Of a DNA stretch of 34,741 nucleotides, positions 16,520-24,849 are shown in pieces. Each line of letters begins with the position of its first letter. Position 1 is the first letter of the stretch. The notes under the pieces were generated by a model, which worked only from the letters and a program-made list of their open reading frames with translations, made no database searches and had not been told where the DNA came from. The translations under genes and the position numbers were made by a program. The stretch spans positions 1 through 34,741 of the forward strand of contig DASTNK010000002.1 in NCBI GenBank assembly GCA_035720945.1. Reading direction: 5' to 3'. Origin of the DNA: SCQX01 sp035720945 (GTDB taxonomy: Bacteria > Pseudomonadota > Gammaproteobacteria > Burkholderiales > Burkholderiaceae_B).

Positions 16520-18169
16520 TCAACCGACCCGCAAGCCCGGGGTCAACACCGTGGGCAGTGCCCTGGGCAGGGTGCGCGGGTAGTCCTGGCAATAATGCAG
16601 GCCACGGCTTTCCTTGCGTGACTGCGCGCTTTCCACCACCAGGGCGGCCACCTGGATCAGGTTGCGGCATTCCAGCATGTTGCCGCTCACACGGTAGGCA
16701 CGGTAGTACTCGGCGATCTCTTCGAGCAACAAGTCGACGCGATGCCGGGCACGCGCGAGACGCTTGCCGGTGCGTACGATGCCGACGTAGTTCCACATCA
16801 GGCGCCGCACCTCGTCCCAGGCGTGCGAGATCACCACGGCCTCGTCTTCATCCACGACACGACTGTCATCCCAGTCGGGCACACCACGATCGGGCGGCAA
16901 CGGCCCGGCTTCCTGGGATTCAATGAAACGCGCCACGTTGCGGCCCACCACCAGGCACTCCAGCAACGAATTGCTGGCGAGGCGGTTGGCGCCGTGCAGG
17001 CCCGTGCAAGCGGTTTCACCCACGGCGTACAGATTGGGGATGTCGGTGCGCCCCTGCAGGTCAGTGACGATACCGCCACAGGTGAAATGCATGGCCGGCA
17101 CCACGGGAATGGGCTGCCGGGTGATGTCTATGCCCAGGGCCTGGCAGCGCGCGCGTATCGTCGGGAAATGCTCTTCGATGAATTCGGGCGGGCGGTGCGT
17201 GATGTCCAGCTCAACGTAATTCAAGCCGCGCTTCTTGATTTCGAAGTCGATGGCACGGGCGACGATGTCGCGCGGCGCCAGCTCCAGACGCTCGTCGTGG
17301 CGGCTCATGAATCGCAGGCCCGCATCGACCTCGGCCCCACCAGGAATGCGCAGAATGCCGCCCTCGCCTCGCACCGCCTCGGAGATCAGGAACGATTTGG
17401 CGGACGGGTGGTACAGACAGGTGGGATGGAATTGCATGAACTCCATGTTGCTGACCCGACACCCCGCGCGCCAGGCCATGGCAATGCCATCACCCGTGGA
17501 GGTATCGGGGTTGCTGGTGTGCAGATAGACCTTTCCCGCTCCGCCGGTGGCCAGCACGGTATGCGCGGCGAGAATGGTCTCGACCCGGTCGTTGGCCTCG
17601 TCCAGCACATAGAGCCCCAGGCACCGGGCCAGGTCGCCCGCGTTATCATCCGCCCCCGGCACACCGGCCGGACGCCCGCGCTTGCCGCGGGTAATGAGCT
17701 CAACGGCGAAATGATTTTCCAGCAAGGTGATGTTGGGATGGGCCCGCACCTTTTGTTCCAGCGTGACCTGCACATGATGGCCGGTGGCGTCCGCCGCATG
17801 GATGATGCGGCGCTGGCTGTGCCCCCCCTCGCGCGTCAGGTGGAACCCCAGCTCCGCTGTGTCATCGGGCGTGAACGGCACCCCCTGGTCGATCAGCCAA
17901 CGGATCGCCGCCTTGCCGTTCTCGACAATCTGGCGGGTCACGACCTCGTCGCACAACCCGGCGCCGGCGGTCAGGGTATCGTTGATGTGCTGATCATGGC
18001 TGTCGTGGGAATCAAGCACAGCGGCGATCCCACCTTGCGCCCAGTCACTGGCCCCATCGAGCAGGGTTCGCTTGGCGATCACGACGACTTTCTTGTCCCG
18101 CGCCAGGTGCAGTGCAACGGTCAGGCCCGCGAGGCCACTGCCGACAATGGCCACGTCAAATCGGTTCAT
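16520..18169 (-). CDS. nadB: L-aspartate oxidase NadB
   Basis: NadB is an FAD enzyme of the succinate dehydrogenase/fumarate reductase flavoprotein type that oxidises L-aspartate to iminoaspartate, the substrate of NadA. The 549-residue product starts with the FAD-binding DVAIVGSGLAGLTVALHLA. It also has DWAQGGIAAV, ATGGAGKVYLHTSNPDTSTG, FHPTCLYHP, MHFTCGGIVTD and the FAD-contacting VGETACTGLHGANRLASNSL, then a helical C-terminal domain. The start at 18169 (MNRFDV) is the family N-terminus; the frame extends to 18286 but without a ribosome site or homology. A -10-like TAGAAT lies at 18259-18264 on this strand. It converges with nadC with four bases between stop codons and no terminator, so transcripts may overlap. 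Confidence 0.95.
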   Translation of the reverse strand: MNRFDVAIVGSGLAGLTVALHLARDKKVVVIAKRTLLDGASDWAQGGIAAVLDSHDSHDQHINDTLTAGAGLCDEVVTRQIVENGKAAIRWLIDQGVPFTPDDTAELGFHLTREGGHSQRRIIHAADATGHHVQVTLEQKVRAHPNITLLENHFAVELITRGKRGRPAGVPGADDNAGDLARCLGLYVLDEANDRVETILAAHTVLATGGAGKVYLHTSNPDTSTGDGIAMAWRAGCRVSNMEFMQFHPTCLYHPSAKSFLISEAVRGEGGILRIPGGAEVDAGLRFMSRHDERLELAPRDIVARAIDFEIKKRGLNYVELDITHRPPEFIEEHFPTIRARCQALGIDITRQPIPVVPAMHFTCGGIVTDLQGRTDIPNLYAVGETACTGLHGANRLASNSLLECLVVGRNVARFIESQEAGPLPPDRGVPDWDDSRVVDEDEAVVISHAWDEVRRLMWNYVGIVRTGKRLARARHRVDLLLEEIAEYYRAYRVSGNMLECRNLIQVAALVVESAQSRKESRGLHYCQDYPRTLPRALPTVLTPGLRVG

Positions 18170-18357
18170 CTGAGTATTCGTTTCATCAGGTAAAGGCGAT
18201 CCCCGGCGGCCTATGGCGACACAGCCGGGCGTCCGCGGGAAGTTGTCCCGCCCCGGATATTCTACGCGACTCGTCGGCCAACTCATGCCGCATTCATCGG
18301 CAACCGGGTATCATTGCCCGTTATGCACCCGCATCCGGTGTGTCCGGCGCGGTCCTC

Positions 18358-18519
18358 GGGATCCTCTGAACAAGTCGAGCGGGAAGCAGGCGCTGTGGAT
18401 TGGGGTTGGATGCAAGGCGCGAACCGCAGCGATAGCCGGTGCTATCGCGAGGATTCGCAACGCGGCAACAGCCTCAACCCACAGATGCATGCGGCGCGGC
18501 GACTTGTTCAGAGGATCCC
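18358..18519. repeat. 162-bp imperfect palindromic element
   Basis: The ends are perfect 20-bp inverted repeats: 18358-18377 and 18500-18519. Inside, both arms continue to match at roughly two thirds of positions, sharing CTGTGG near 18393 and its complement near 18478. They meet at an 8-bp perfect hairpin, GCGATAGC/GCTATCGC (18429-18448), with a four-base loop. No transposase frame and no target-site duplication is visible. It looks like a dispersed non-coding repeat or MITE-like element. It fills most of the 371-bp gap between nadB and the cardiolipin synthase gene and ends about 20 bases before the latter's start. The rest of the gap shows only the possible nadB -10. Confidence 0.8.
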
Positions 18520-18540
18520 CAGCTCAAACCGACAACCCCC

Positions 18541-19983
18541 ATGCTCATGGTACTGACCCACTGGCCCCACATTGTTTTCGCCTTGAGCGTGGTGGCGGGC
18601 GCCGCGGCGGCCATACACGCCGCCATGACCAAAAACGACGTGCGGTCGGCCATTGGCTGGGTCGGCGTCATCCTGATGTCGCCGCTGTTCGGGCCGTTCA
18701 TTTATCTGATCGCGGGCATCAACCGCGTGCGCCGGGACCAGATATCCCAGCAGCGCGACCGCGCGATGAAGGACTACACCCGGATCGACACCCCGGCGGT
18801 GCATGATGTCACGCCTTATTCGAGCCCGCAATTCGCGTCCCTGCGCATACTGGGCGACCGCGTCAGCCGTTTTCCGCTGCACGACGGCAACCATATTCAG
18901 ATTCTCGCCGGCGGCGATGAGGCCTACCCCGCCATGATCGCCGCCATCGACGCGGCACGCGAGACCATCGGCCTGCAAACGTACATCTTCGACGACGACC
19001 CGGAGGGCCGGAAGTTCGTCGAGGCGCTGGCCCGCGCGCAAAGTCGCGGTGTCGAGATCCGCGTCCTGATCGATTCGATCGGCTCCAAGTACTCCCGCCC
19101 GCCCGTCATACACCGCCTGCATCGCCATGGCATACGGACGGCGCTGTTCATGACCAACCCGCTGGGTATGAAAATGCCCTACGCCAACCTGCGCAGCCAC
19201 CGCAAGATCCTGGTCGTCGACGGCCGCATCGGTTTCACGGGTGGAATGAATATCCGGGCGGGCTTCGTGTCCGCCGTGGCGCGAGACAAAACGGCCATGG
19301 ATACGCATTTTCGACTGGAAGGCCCCGTGGTGCTGCAACTGGTCTCGGTGTTCGCGCACGACTGGGAATTCACCACGCACGAGACGCTACCTATGCCGGT
19401 CTGGTGTCACGATGCCTGGACCCCGCCCGAGCCGCGCGTGCCCGCCCGCTGTGTGCGCTCGGGTCCCGACCGCGCCATCGTCAGCACCCACAACATGCTG
19501 CTGGGCGCGTTCGCGGTCGCCCAGAGGCACATACGCATCCAGTCGCCCTATTTCCTGCCGGACCAGATCCTGCTTGGCGCCATCAACACCGCGGCACGCC
19601 GCGGCATACGGGTCGACGTCGTCATTCCCGGGGCCAACAACCTGCGCCTGGTCAACTACGCCATGACCGCCCAGCTCGACCAAATCATCCGCAACGGCTG
19701 CCATGTCTGGCGCGCCGCCGGCAACTTCAACCATTCCAAACTCATCACCATAGACGGCGCCTGGTCCTATGTCGGCTCGTCCAATCTTGATCCCCGCAGC
19801 CTGCGGCTGAACTTCGAACTCGACGTCGAGATCTACAGCCGCCACATGGCGGCCGACATCGAACGCCTCATCGACGCCGAGATCCAGGGCGCGCAGGCGG
19901 TCACGCTCGAGAACCTGGCGAAGACACCGTTCCGGAAACGCCTGCGCAACAAAATCATCTGGCTCGCCAGCCCTTATCTATAG
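18541..19983 (+). CDS. cls: Cardiolipin synthase (phospholipase D superfamily, ClsA-like)
   Basis: This membrane-bound enzyme forms cardiolipin by transferring phosphatidyl groups. The 480-residue product has two N-terminal membrane segments (about 8-27 and 33-57). Two phospholipase D catalytic HKD motifs follow: His220, Lys222 and Asp227 in HRKILVVDG, and His398, Lys400 and Asp405 in HSKLITIDG with SSNLDPRS after it. The ClsA-type layout and length agree with E. coli ClsA (486). The start at 18541 is chosen because upstream codons run through the palindromic repeat; ATG at 18547 is equally possible and neither has a clear ribosome-binding site. The bidirectional terminator at 20032 ends it. 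Expression may depend on the repeat just upstream. Confidence 0.92.
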   Translation: MLMVLTHWPHIVFALSVVAGAAAAIHAAMTKNDVRSAIGWVGVILMSPLFGPFIYLIAGINRVRRDQISQQRDRAMKDYTRIDTPAVHDVTPYSSPQFASLRILGDRVSRFPLHDGNHIQILAGGDEAYPAMIAAIDAARETIGLQTYIFDDDPEGRKFVEALARAQSRGVEIRVLIDSIGSKYSRPPVIHRLHRHGIRTALFMTNPLGMKMPYANLRSHRKILVVDGRIGFTGGMNIRAGFVSAVARDKTAMDTHFRLEGPVVLQLVSVFAHDWEFTTHETLPMPVWCHDAWTPPEPRVPARCVRSGPDRAIVSTHNMLLGAFAVAQRHIRIQSPYFLPDQILLGAINTAARRGIRVDVVIPGANNLRLVNYAMTAQLDQIIRNGCHVWRAAGNFNHSKLITIDGAWSYVGSSNLDPRSLRLNFELDVEIYSRHMAADIERLIDAEIQGAQAVTLENLAKTPFRKRLRNKIIWLASPYL

Positions 19984-20031
19984 CGCCAAGGCACACGACC
20001 ATCGCGCCACGACGGGCGTGGCACCTCAAAA

Positions 20032-20061
20032 GAAAGGGGCTCCGAAACCGGAGCCCCTTTC
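20032..20061. terminator. Bidirectional rho-independent terminator
   Basis: GAAAGGGGCTCCG (20032-20044) and CGGAGCCCCTTTC (20049-20061) form a perfect 13-bp stem with an AAAC loop. A-rich sequence precedes it (a T-run for the minus strand) and pyrimidine-rich sequence with TTTT follows. It separates the converging cardiolipin synthase gene and the Lys/His-rich peptide gene. Confidence 0.9.
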
Positions 20062-20103
20062 TACACTGCTTTTGAAGGAACCACTTTAGCTTTCAGCTAG
20101 GTG

Positions 20104-20295
20104 TTACTTCGCCTTGGCCTTCGGCGCGGCCTTCTTGTGCGCCTTGTGATGCTTGGAAGCTTTGTGCACCTTGTGGGTTTTGTGATGCTTGGCGGTCGTG
20201 GTCGTACCAGCGGCGAAAGCGGCCGGCGCGGCGACGAGGCCCAGGCTCAAAACCATCGAAGACAAAGCAAGAGCAAGACGCGATTGTTTGGTCAT
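20104..20295 (-). CDS. Tiny exported lysine/histidine-rich peptide, unknown function
   Basis: A 63-residue precursor with a typical Sec signal peptide (Lys3, Arg6, core LALALSSMVLSLGLVAA, cut after AFA at residue 28). The mature peptide of 35 residues holds 11 Lys and 7 His in repeated KHHK/HKxHK units, then an Ala/Lys tail, with no acidic residue and no cysteine. AGGAG stands about eight bases before the ATG, a promoter candidate lies upstream and a terminator downstream, so it is very probably expressed. The composition recalls enterobacterial acid-shock peptides (Asr) and histidine-rich metal-binding peptides, but the sequence is too simple to assign. Metal, acid or polyanion binding in the periplasm are hypotheses. 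Confidence 0.75.
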   Translation of the reverse strand: MTKQSRLALALSSMVLSLGLVAAPAAFAAGTTTTAKHHKTHKVHKASKHHKAHKKAAPKAKAK

Positions 20296-20395
20296 TTAAG
20301 TGACTCCTGAAACAGTTTTATGAGGCTGGTTGGACAGCCCGGATGATGAGCCGCCCCACGCGGGTTGACCCATGCGGAGTATGAGCGCGCCGGGC

Positions 20396-20424
20396 TTGCT
20401 AAGTTCTGGGTTGAAGCCTGACAA
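20396..20424 (-). promoter_or_regulatory. Predicted promoter of the Lys/His-rich peptide gene
   Basis: On the minus strand TTGTCA (20419-20424), a 17-bp spacer and TAGCAA (20396-20401) form a sigma-70-like promoter about 100 bases before the ATG at 20295. The match is moderate. Confidence 0.4.
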
Positions 20425-20791
20425 GATCAGTTAATTGTAATAAATTGATTCTTCCAAGAAACCCATATTCCCGCAAAAACAGGGAGATTTCAGCAGTTTT
20501 TTGGGCTGTAAATAACATATTGAAACAATATTGAATGAGAGCTGACCGAACTTCCAGCCCGCTGTGACAAATGCCCTATCGATGACACCGGATCACACCA
20601 ACGTTCGGCCGGGTGGGTTTCCACACCCGAACGCGCGCGGGGATGCTGAAACCGATCTGAAAATCGATCGGGTCGGGCACCATCGCCATGGCGGTATCAT
20701 CATGGAGCGATTCGGCGGCGCTTCCCGCCGCGATGTGTTCAATCACGAGACTGGCGCGCACAACCATTCCGCCACAACAGGAGCTGACAAA
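20425..20791 (+). promoter_or_regulatory. AT-rich control region and structured leader of the trans-sulfuration enzyme gene
   Basis: No gene is supported here. Bases 20425-20535 are AT-rich and contain a perfect palindrome, ATATTG-AAA-CAATAT (20517-20531), a possible operator. The following GC-rich stretch can form hairpins: CGTTCGG/CCGAACG with inner GTGG/CCAC (20602-20633), and GCGGCG/CGCCGC (20715-20731). An open frame runs in from 20564, but it lacks a ribosome site and homology. The strong AGGAG before 20792 marks the real start. I recognise no known riboswitch. Confidence 0.4.
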
Positions 20792-22000
20792 ATGAAGGCC
20801 GTAACGCCTGACGGATCCGACAAAGCCACGACCTGGAGAGACGAGACACGCGTCCTGCACGGCGATCAGGGCATGGACCCCGGCAGCGCGGTCGTGGCCC
20901 CCATTCACTACAGCGCCACGTTCCGGGCGGAAACCCCTGCGGAATTCGCCGAAATGGCCAACACGCCCCGCCCCCGCGCCTACTACACACGCTATGGTAA
21001 TCCGGTGCACAAACGAGTGGAAAAACTCATCGCCGACCTGGAGGGAACCGAAACAGCCATGGTGCTGGGTTCGGGCATGGGCGCCATCAGCACCACCGTC
21101 CTGGCGCTGGTCGGCCGGGGCGATCATGTGATCGCCCAACGGCGCCATTACATGAGCACCTCGCGGCTTTTCGAAGAGGTGCTGCCCAGGTTTGGCGTCG
21201 AGACCACCCTCGTCGACCAGACCGATGTGTCGGCGTTCGCCAAGGCCATGCGCCCCGAAACCCGCCTCGTCATGCTGGAAACACCGGTCAACCCCACGCT
21301 GTCACTCACCGACCTGGGTGCCGTGGCCGCGCTCGCCCGGCCGCGCGGCGTGCTCACCATCGCCGACAACACATTCGCTTCACCGCTGAACCAGCAGCCC
21401 CATGCCCTGGGCATCGACATCGTGGTGCACAGCGCCACAAAATATCTGGGCGGGCATCACGACCTCACGGCCGGCGCGGTGTGCTGCACGAATGAACTGG
21501 CCGAGCGCATCTGGGACATGCACACCACGCTCGGCTCGGTTCTTTCACCCATGGATGCGTGGCTGCTGTTGCGTGGTTTGCGCACGCTGCCGCTACGCGT
21601 CGAGCGCATCAACGCCAACGCCCTGGGCCTGGCGCAATGGCTGGAACGCCAACCCCAGGTCGAACGCGTGTTTTACCCCGGGCTGGCCAGCCACCCCCAG
21701 CATGATCTGGCGCGCAACCAGATGAGTGGCTTCGGCGCGGTCGTTGCGTTCTCGATTCGAGGCGGGTACGCCGCCACCAGTCGGTTCGTGTCCGCACTCA
21801 AACTGGCCACCCACGCGGTCAGCCTGGGCGGCGTTGAAACCCTCATTGTGCACACAGCCGCCATGTGGGCCGGCACCATGACCGAGGCGCAGATGGCCTC
21901 CGCGGGCATAGAGCCCAATTTCGTGCGCATGTCGGTCGGCGTCGAACACATCGACGACTTGAAAGCGGATCTGGGGAATGCCCTGATGCAAGTCGATTGA
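20792..22000 (+). CDS. PLP-dependent trans-sulfuration enzyme (Cys/Met metabolism family)
   Basis: This 402-residue protein belongs to the family of cystathionine gamma-synthase, cystathionine lyases, methionine gamma-lyase and O-acetylhomoserine sulfhydrylase. It has the phosphate-binding YTRYGNPV loop, GSGMGAIST, ETPVNPTL, IADNTFASP with the PLP-contacting Asp, and the Schiff-base Lys217 in HSATKYLGGH. The C-terminal part has SLGGVETLIVHTA and IRMSVGVEHIDDL-like residues. The start at 20792 is fixed by AGGAG eight or nine bases before it. The exact reaction cannot be read from these motifs: cystathionine gamma-synthase or a gamma-lyase are the main options. It is read alone, with a long leader in front and a convergent MFS gene behind. 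A link to the cysJIG sulfur genes is possible but not shown. Confidence 0.82.
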   Translation: MKAVTPDGSDKATTWRDETRVLHGDQGMDPGSAVVAPIHYSATFRAETPAEFAEMANTPRPRAYYTRYGNPVHKRVEKLIADLEGTETAMVLGSGMGAISTTVLALVGRGDHVIAQRRHYMSTSRLFEEVLPRFGVETTLVDQTDVSAFAKAMRPETRLVMLETPVNPTLSLTDLGAVAALARPRGVLTIADNTFASPLNQQPHALGIDIVVHSATKYLGGHHDLTAGAVCCTNELAERIWDMHTTLGSVLSPMDAWLLLRGLRTLPLRVERINANALGLAQWLERQPQVERVFYPGLASHPQHDLARNQMSGFGAVVAFSIRGGYAATSRFVSALKLATHAVSLGGVETLIVHTAAMWAGTMTEAQMASAGIEPNFVRMSVGVEHIDDLKADLGNALMQVD

Positions 22001-22076
22001 GGAACCGCGCTGTGACCCGGGATTTTTACCCTTCCGCCTCTGGCCATGAATACCTGCCCGAGGTTGGGCCGCGTGG

Positions 22077-23267
22077 TCAGGCGGCGAAATTTTTTCGACG
22101 CCACGCGAACACCAACCCCATGATCAGCGCTGGAATGGCGATCAGCATGAAAGCCGGCCGATAGCTGTTGGCCAGCGATGCGATGCCTGCAAAGATCGGG
22201 GGCCCGACCACCACCCCCAGAAATGTGGCCGCCAGGGTTCCGCCCGTGGCGATGCTGGTCTGCCCAGGAGGCGCCTGACGCGCCACCTCGGCCAGATACA
22301 CACCGTTCCAGCCCAGTGCCGCCGAACCCAGTGCGATGAGCACCACCACCAACAACGCGGGAGGCGTGCCAACCACCAAACCAGCCAGAACCCAGCAAAA
22401 CACAGCCATGGCCACACCCAGGACCGTCAGCATGGCGATCGCGCCGACGAAACGATCGGCACACCATCCCCACAGCACACGCCCCACGACCCCCGCCACT
22501 TGGGACACCGACATCATGACGCCGGCGGCTATGAGCGTGTAGCCCAGGCTGTCATGCAGAAAAGTGACCAGATAAGCGGTGAAGCACAATTGCACGGCGG
22601 AAAAGGTCAGCGAACCCAACGACAGCAACCGAAGAGCGGAATGCCTGATGATCACGCGCACCGGTTCGCGCAGGTTACCCAGCCCCAGAGGCGACCCCGC
22701 CGTCCGGTCGGCATCGAGATCCTTGCGTGAAAACTGCACCCCCACCGCGCTCACAATGCATGCGATGATCGCCACGAGTACGGCGCCGCGCCAGCCAGTC
22801 CAGGCGTCGAGCCTGGGCAGGAACAGCCCGGCCAGTACGCCGCCAAGCGGAACCCCCGTCTGTTTGATCGAGAACACCAATGACATGCGGTGCGTCGGCG
22901 TGGTCTTGACCAGTAGATGCGAACTGGCGGGCGTGACCTGCCCATATCCGCACCCAATAAGCAGCGCCCCCGCCGCCGCCAGCACCGGCACCGCCGTCAG
23001 GCTGCAAGCCAACCCCAGCGCGCACATCAGCAGACTCCCCTGGCTGATGCGTATGGCGCCGAACCGCGCCACGTAGCCACCCGCCGCCAGGCTGCTGAAC
23101 ATGGCGCCCACGTAAATCAGCGCGACATACACGCCCACCAGCTCCCCCGGCACGCCAAACACTGGTGCCAGTGCCGGAGCCAGAACGGGCACGGTCAGCG
23201 CCGCCGCCGACACCAGGGACTGGATCGTCAGCGTAATGGCAAGCACCTTGCCCATGGTAGGCATCAT
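22077..23267 (-). CDS. MFS transporter
   Basis: A 396-residue major facilitator with about twelve hydrophobic helices. The loop after helix 2 has GGYVARFGAIRISQG, resembling the GxxxDRxGRR-type motif, and helix 4-5 has GCGYGQVTPASS and SIKQTGVPLGGVLAG, often seen in this subgroup. The substrate is unknown. The start is taken at 23267 (MMPTMGKV); 23264 and 23255 are in-frame alternatives and none has a strong ribosome site. Upstream codons continue to 24020 but run antisense through the next MFS gene and are not coding. It is divergent from the second MFS gene with a 363-bp gap, and converges with the trans-sulfuration enzyme gene 76 bp away. Confidence 0.85.
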   Translation of the reverse strand: MMPTMGKVLAITLTIQSLVSAAALTVPVLAPALAPVFGVPGELVGVYVALIYVGAMFSSLAAGGYVARFGAIRISQGSLLMCALGLACSLTAVPVLAAAGALLIGCGYGQVTPASSHLLVKTTPTHRMSLVFSIKQTGVPLGGVLAGLFLPRLDAWTGWRGAVLVAIIACIVSAVGVQFSRKDLDADRTAGSPLGLGNLREPVRVIIRHSALRLLSLGSLTFSAVQLCFTAYLVTFLHDSLGYTLIAAGVMMSVSQVAGVVGRVLWGWCADRFVGAIAMLTVLGVAMAVFCWVLAGLVVGTPPALLVVVLIALGSAALGWNGVYLAEVARQAPPGQTSIATGGTLAATFLGVVVGPPIFAGIASLANSYRPAFMLIAIPALIMGLVFAWRRKNFAA

Positions 23268-23630
23268 CGTAGTCGTACTCGCCAAAATGCGAGGCCTGCG
23301 GAGCAGGCCTTGTGAAAAAAAAATCCAGGTTTCCCACCGAACAGTGGAAGTCGTTCGACCGCACCATTCGCGGGGCCAGCATAACCGACAGAGGAAACGA
23401 CGTGCAAACGCTGAGCAACCACAAGTTCCATGACGTGGTGGTGGCTGCGGCCAGCAATCAGATGGCGCATCATTCCGGTATCCCGGTCGCGTCAGGCAGA
23501 ACCTTGTATGGCAAAGCGTCGCGTTGCGGCCGACCGGGGCAAGTGCAACAATGCGGATTCCTTCCGCAGCGCCTCCACGCGGGGCCTTCCGGTGTAATTG
23601 CCTCACGCGTCGGCGCGTGCGAAAGTCCCG
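23268..23630. promoter_or_regulatory. Control region between divergent MFS genes with palindrome and A9 tract
   Basis: No gene is supported in these 363 bases. AGGCCTGC-GGA-GCAGGCCT (23292-23310) is a perfect inverted repeat 25 bases before the minus-strand MFS start, next to a run of nine A (23315-23323; T9 on the transcribed strand). It could be an operator, a leader hairpin or a terminator-like element. Nothing else clear is seen between 23330 and 23630, and no regulator gene is adjacent. Confidence 0.4.
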
Positions 23631-24824
23631 ATGAGCAACACTCCATTCAGCTTCAAGAAAATCGCTGTCCCGGCATTTGGCCCCTCCCTGCTGTTCGGAA
23701 CGGGGAAAGGCGCCATTCTTCCCGTCATCGCACTCACCGCCCGCGACATGAACGCATCGGTGGCCCTGGCCAGCCTGATCGTGGGCCTGATCGGCATCGG
23801 CTCGCTCGTCAGCAATATTCCCGCGGCCATGATCATCGCCCGTCATGGCGAACGGGTATCCATGATCGGCGCGGCCGCTGTCAGTATCGTCGGCCTGATC
23901 CTGTGTCTGCTGCCCTCGACGGTCTGGCTGTTGGCGCTGGGCGTGCTGCTCATCGGCATGGCGCAGTCGGTGTTTTTCCTGGCGCGGCAAACCTACCTGA
24001 TCGAGGCCGTGCCCGTTCACCTGCGCGCGCGCGCCATGTCCACGCTTGGCGGAACCATGCGCATCGGGGTGTTCGTGGGGCCGTTCCTCGGCGCCGCGCT
24101 AATGCACTTCATGGGAATCGCCGGAGCCTACTGGGCCGCCATCGTCATGATGCTGGGTACGGGAATACTGGCATCTCTCATTCCCGACATGGGCAGCCAG
24201 AAGCGGGAATCGAAGGGTGCCGCAAGCGGCGCCCCCGGCATGGCGCGTCTTGCCCGAAGCCACATCAAGGTTTTCGCCACCGTGGGAGTCGGCATACTGC
24301 TGGTGAGTGGCCTGCGGGCCTCGCGTCAGATCATCATCCCGCTGTGGGCCGATAGCCTTGGGTTGGGCCCGGCATCCACATCCATCATCTTCGGCCTGGT
24401 CGCCGCCATAGACATGCTGGCGTTCTACCCGGCTGGCAAGGCCATGGACCAGCGCGGCCGGCGCTCGGTCGCCGTGCCATCCACCATCATCATGGGCCTG
24501 TCACTGATCCTGATCCCGGCCACGAATGGCCTGATCACCTTTGTCATCGTCTCCATGCTGATGGGCCTGGGCAACGGCATCGGGTCCGGCCTCGTCATGA
24601 CGCTGGGGGCCGACGCCTCCCCCAGCGCGGGCCGCACCCAGTTCCTGGGAATCTGGCGCCTCATCTCCGACATCGGGGCCAGCGGCGCACCGGTCCTGTT
24701 GTCGATCATCACCGCTGCGGCGTCACTCGCGGTGGCTTCGATCGCCGCGGGCGTCATGGGGTTCATGGCCGCCGGCATATTCCTGCACTGGCTGCCCAGC
24801 ACGGGGCGGTCACGCACACCCTGA
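23631..24824 (+). CDS. MFS transporter, probably paired with asparaginase
   Basis: A 397-residue major facilitator with about twelve membrane helices, with PAAMIIARHGERVSMIGAA after helix 2 and the pairs AFYPAGKAMDQRGRR and LGADASPSAGRTQFLG in the C-terminal half. It is only distantly like the divergent MFS protein, so the pair is not a recent duplication. The ATG at 23631 is used; an in-frame TTG at 23598 is possible. It lies 25 bp before the asparaginase gene on the same strand, suggesting one transcript and perhaps transport of an amide, amino acid or drug-like compound. The substrate cannot be read from the sequence. Confidence 0.85.
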   Translation: MSNTPFSFKKIAVPAFGPSLLFGTGKGAILPVIALTARDMNASVALASLIVGLIGIGSLVSNIPAAMIIARHGERVSMIGAAAVSIVGLILCLLPSTVWLLALGVLLIGMAQSVFFLARQTYLIEAVPVHLRARAMSTLGGTMRIGVFVGPFLGAALMHFMGIAGAYWAAIVMMLGTGILASLIPDMGSQKRESKGAASGAPGMARLARSHIKVFATVGVGILLVSGLRASRQIIIPLWADSLGLGPASTSIIFGLVAAIDMLAFYPAGKAMDQRGRRSVAVPSTIIMGLSLILIPATNGLITFVIVSMLMGLGNGIGSGLVMTLGADASPSAGRTQFLGIWRLISDIGASGAPVLLSIITAAASLAVASIAAGVMGFMAAGIFLHWLPSTGRSRTP

Positions 24825-24849
24825 CACCGACCCAACCAAGGAATCGCAC

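Noticed and set aside
16742..18193. Long plus-strand open frame opposite nadB
   Set aside because: It is an antisense shadow: nadB on the other strand has all family motifs, and the plus-strand translation has low-complexity GC-driven content.
18439..18540. Upstream extension of cardiolipin synthase into the palindromic element
   Set aside because: The added residues are translated repeat sequence with no ribosome site and no family match.
23292..23310. Treating the AGGCCTGC inverted repeat as a terminator
   Set aside because: No U-run follows it on either strand; the T-run precedes it on the minus strand.
23268..24020. Upstream extension of the minus-strand MFS gene
   Set aside because: The extension runs antisense through the second MFS gene and the intergenic palindrome; membrane-protein sequence begins only at about 23267.
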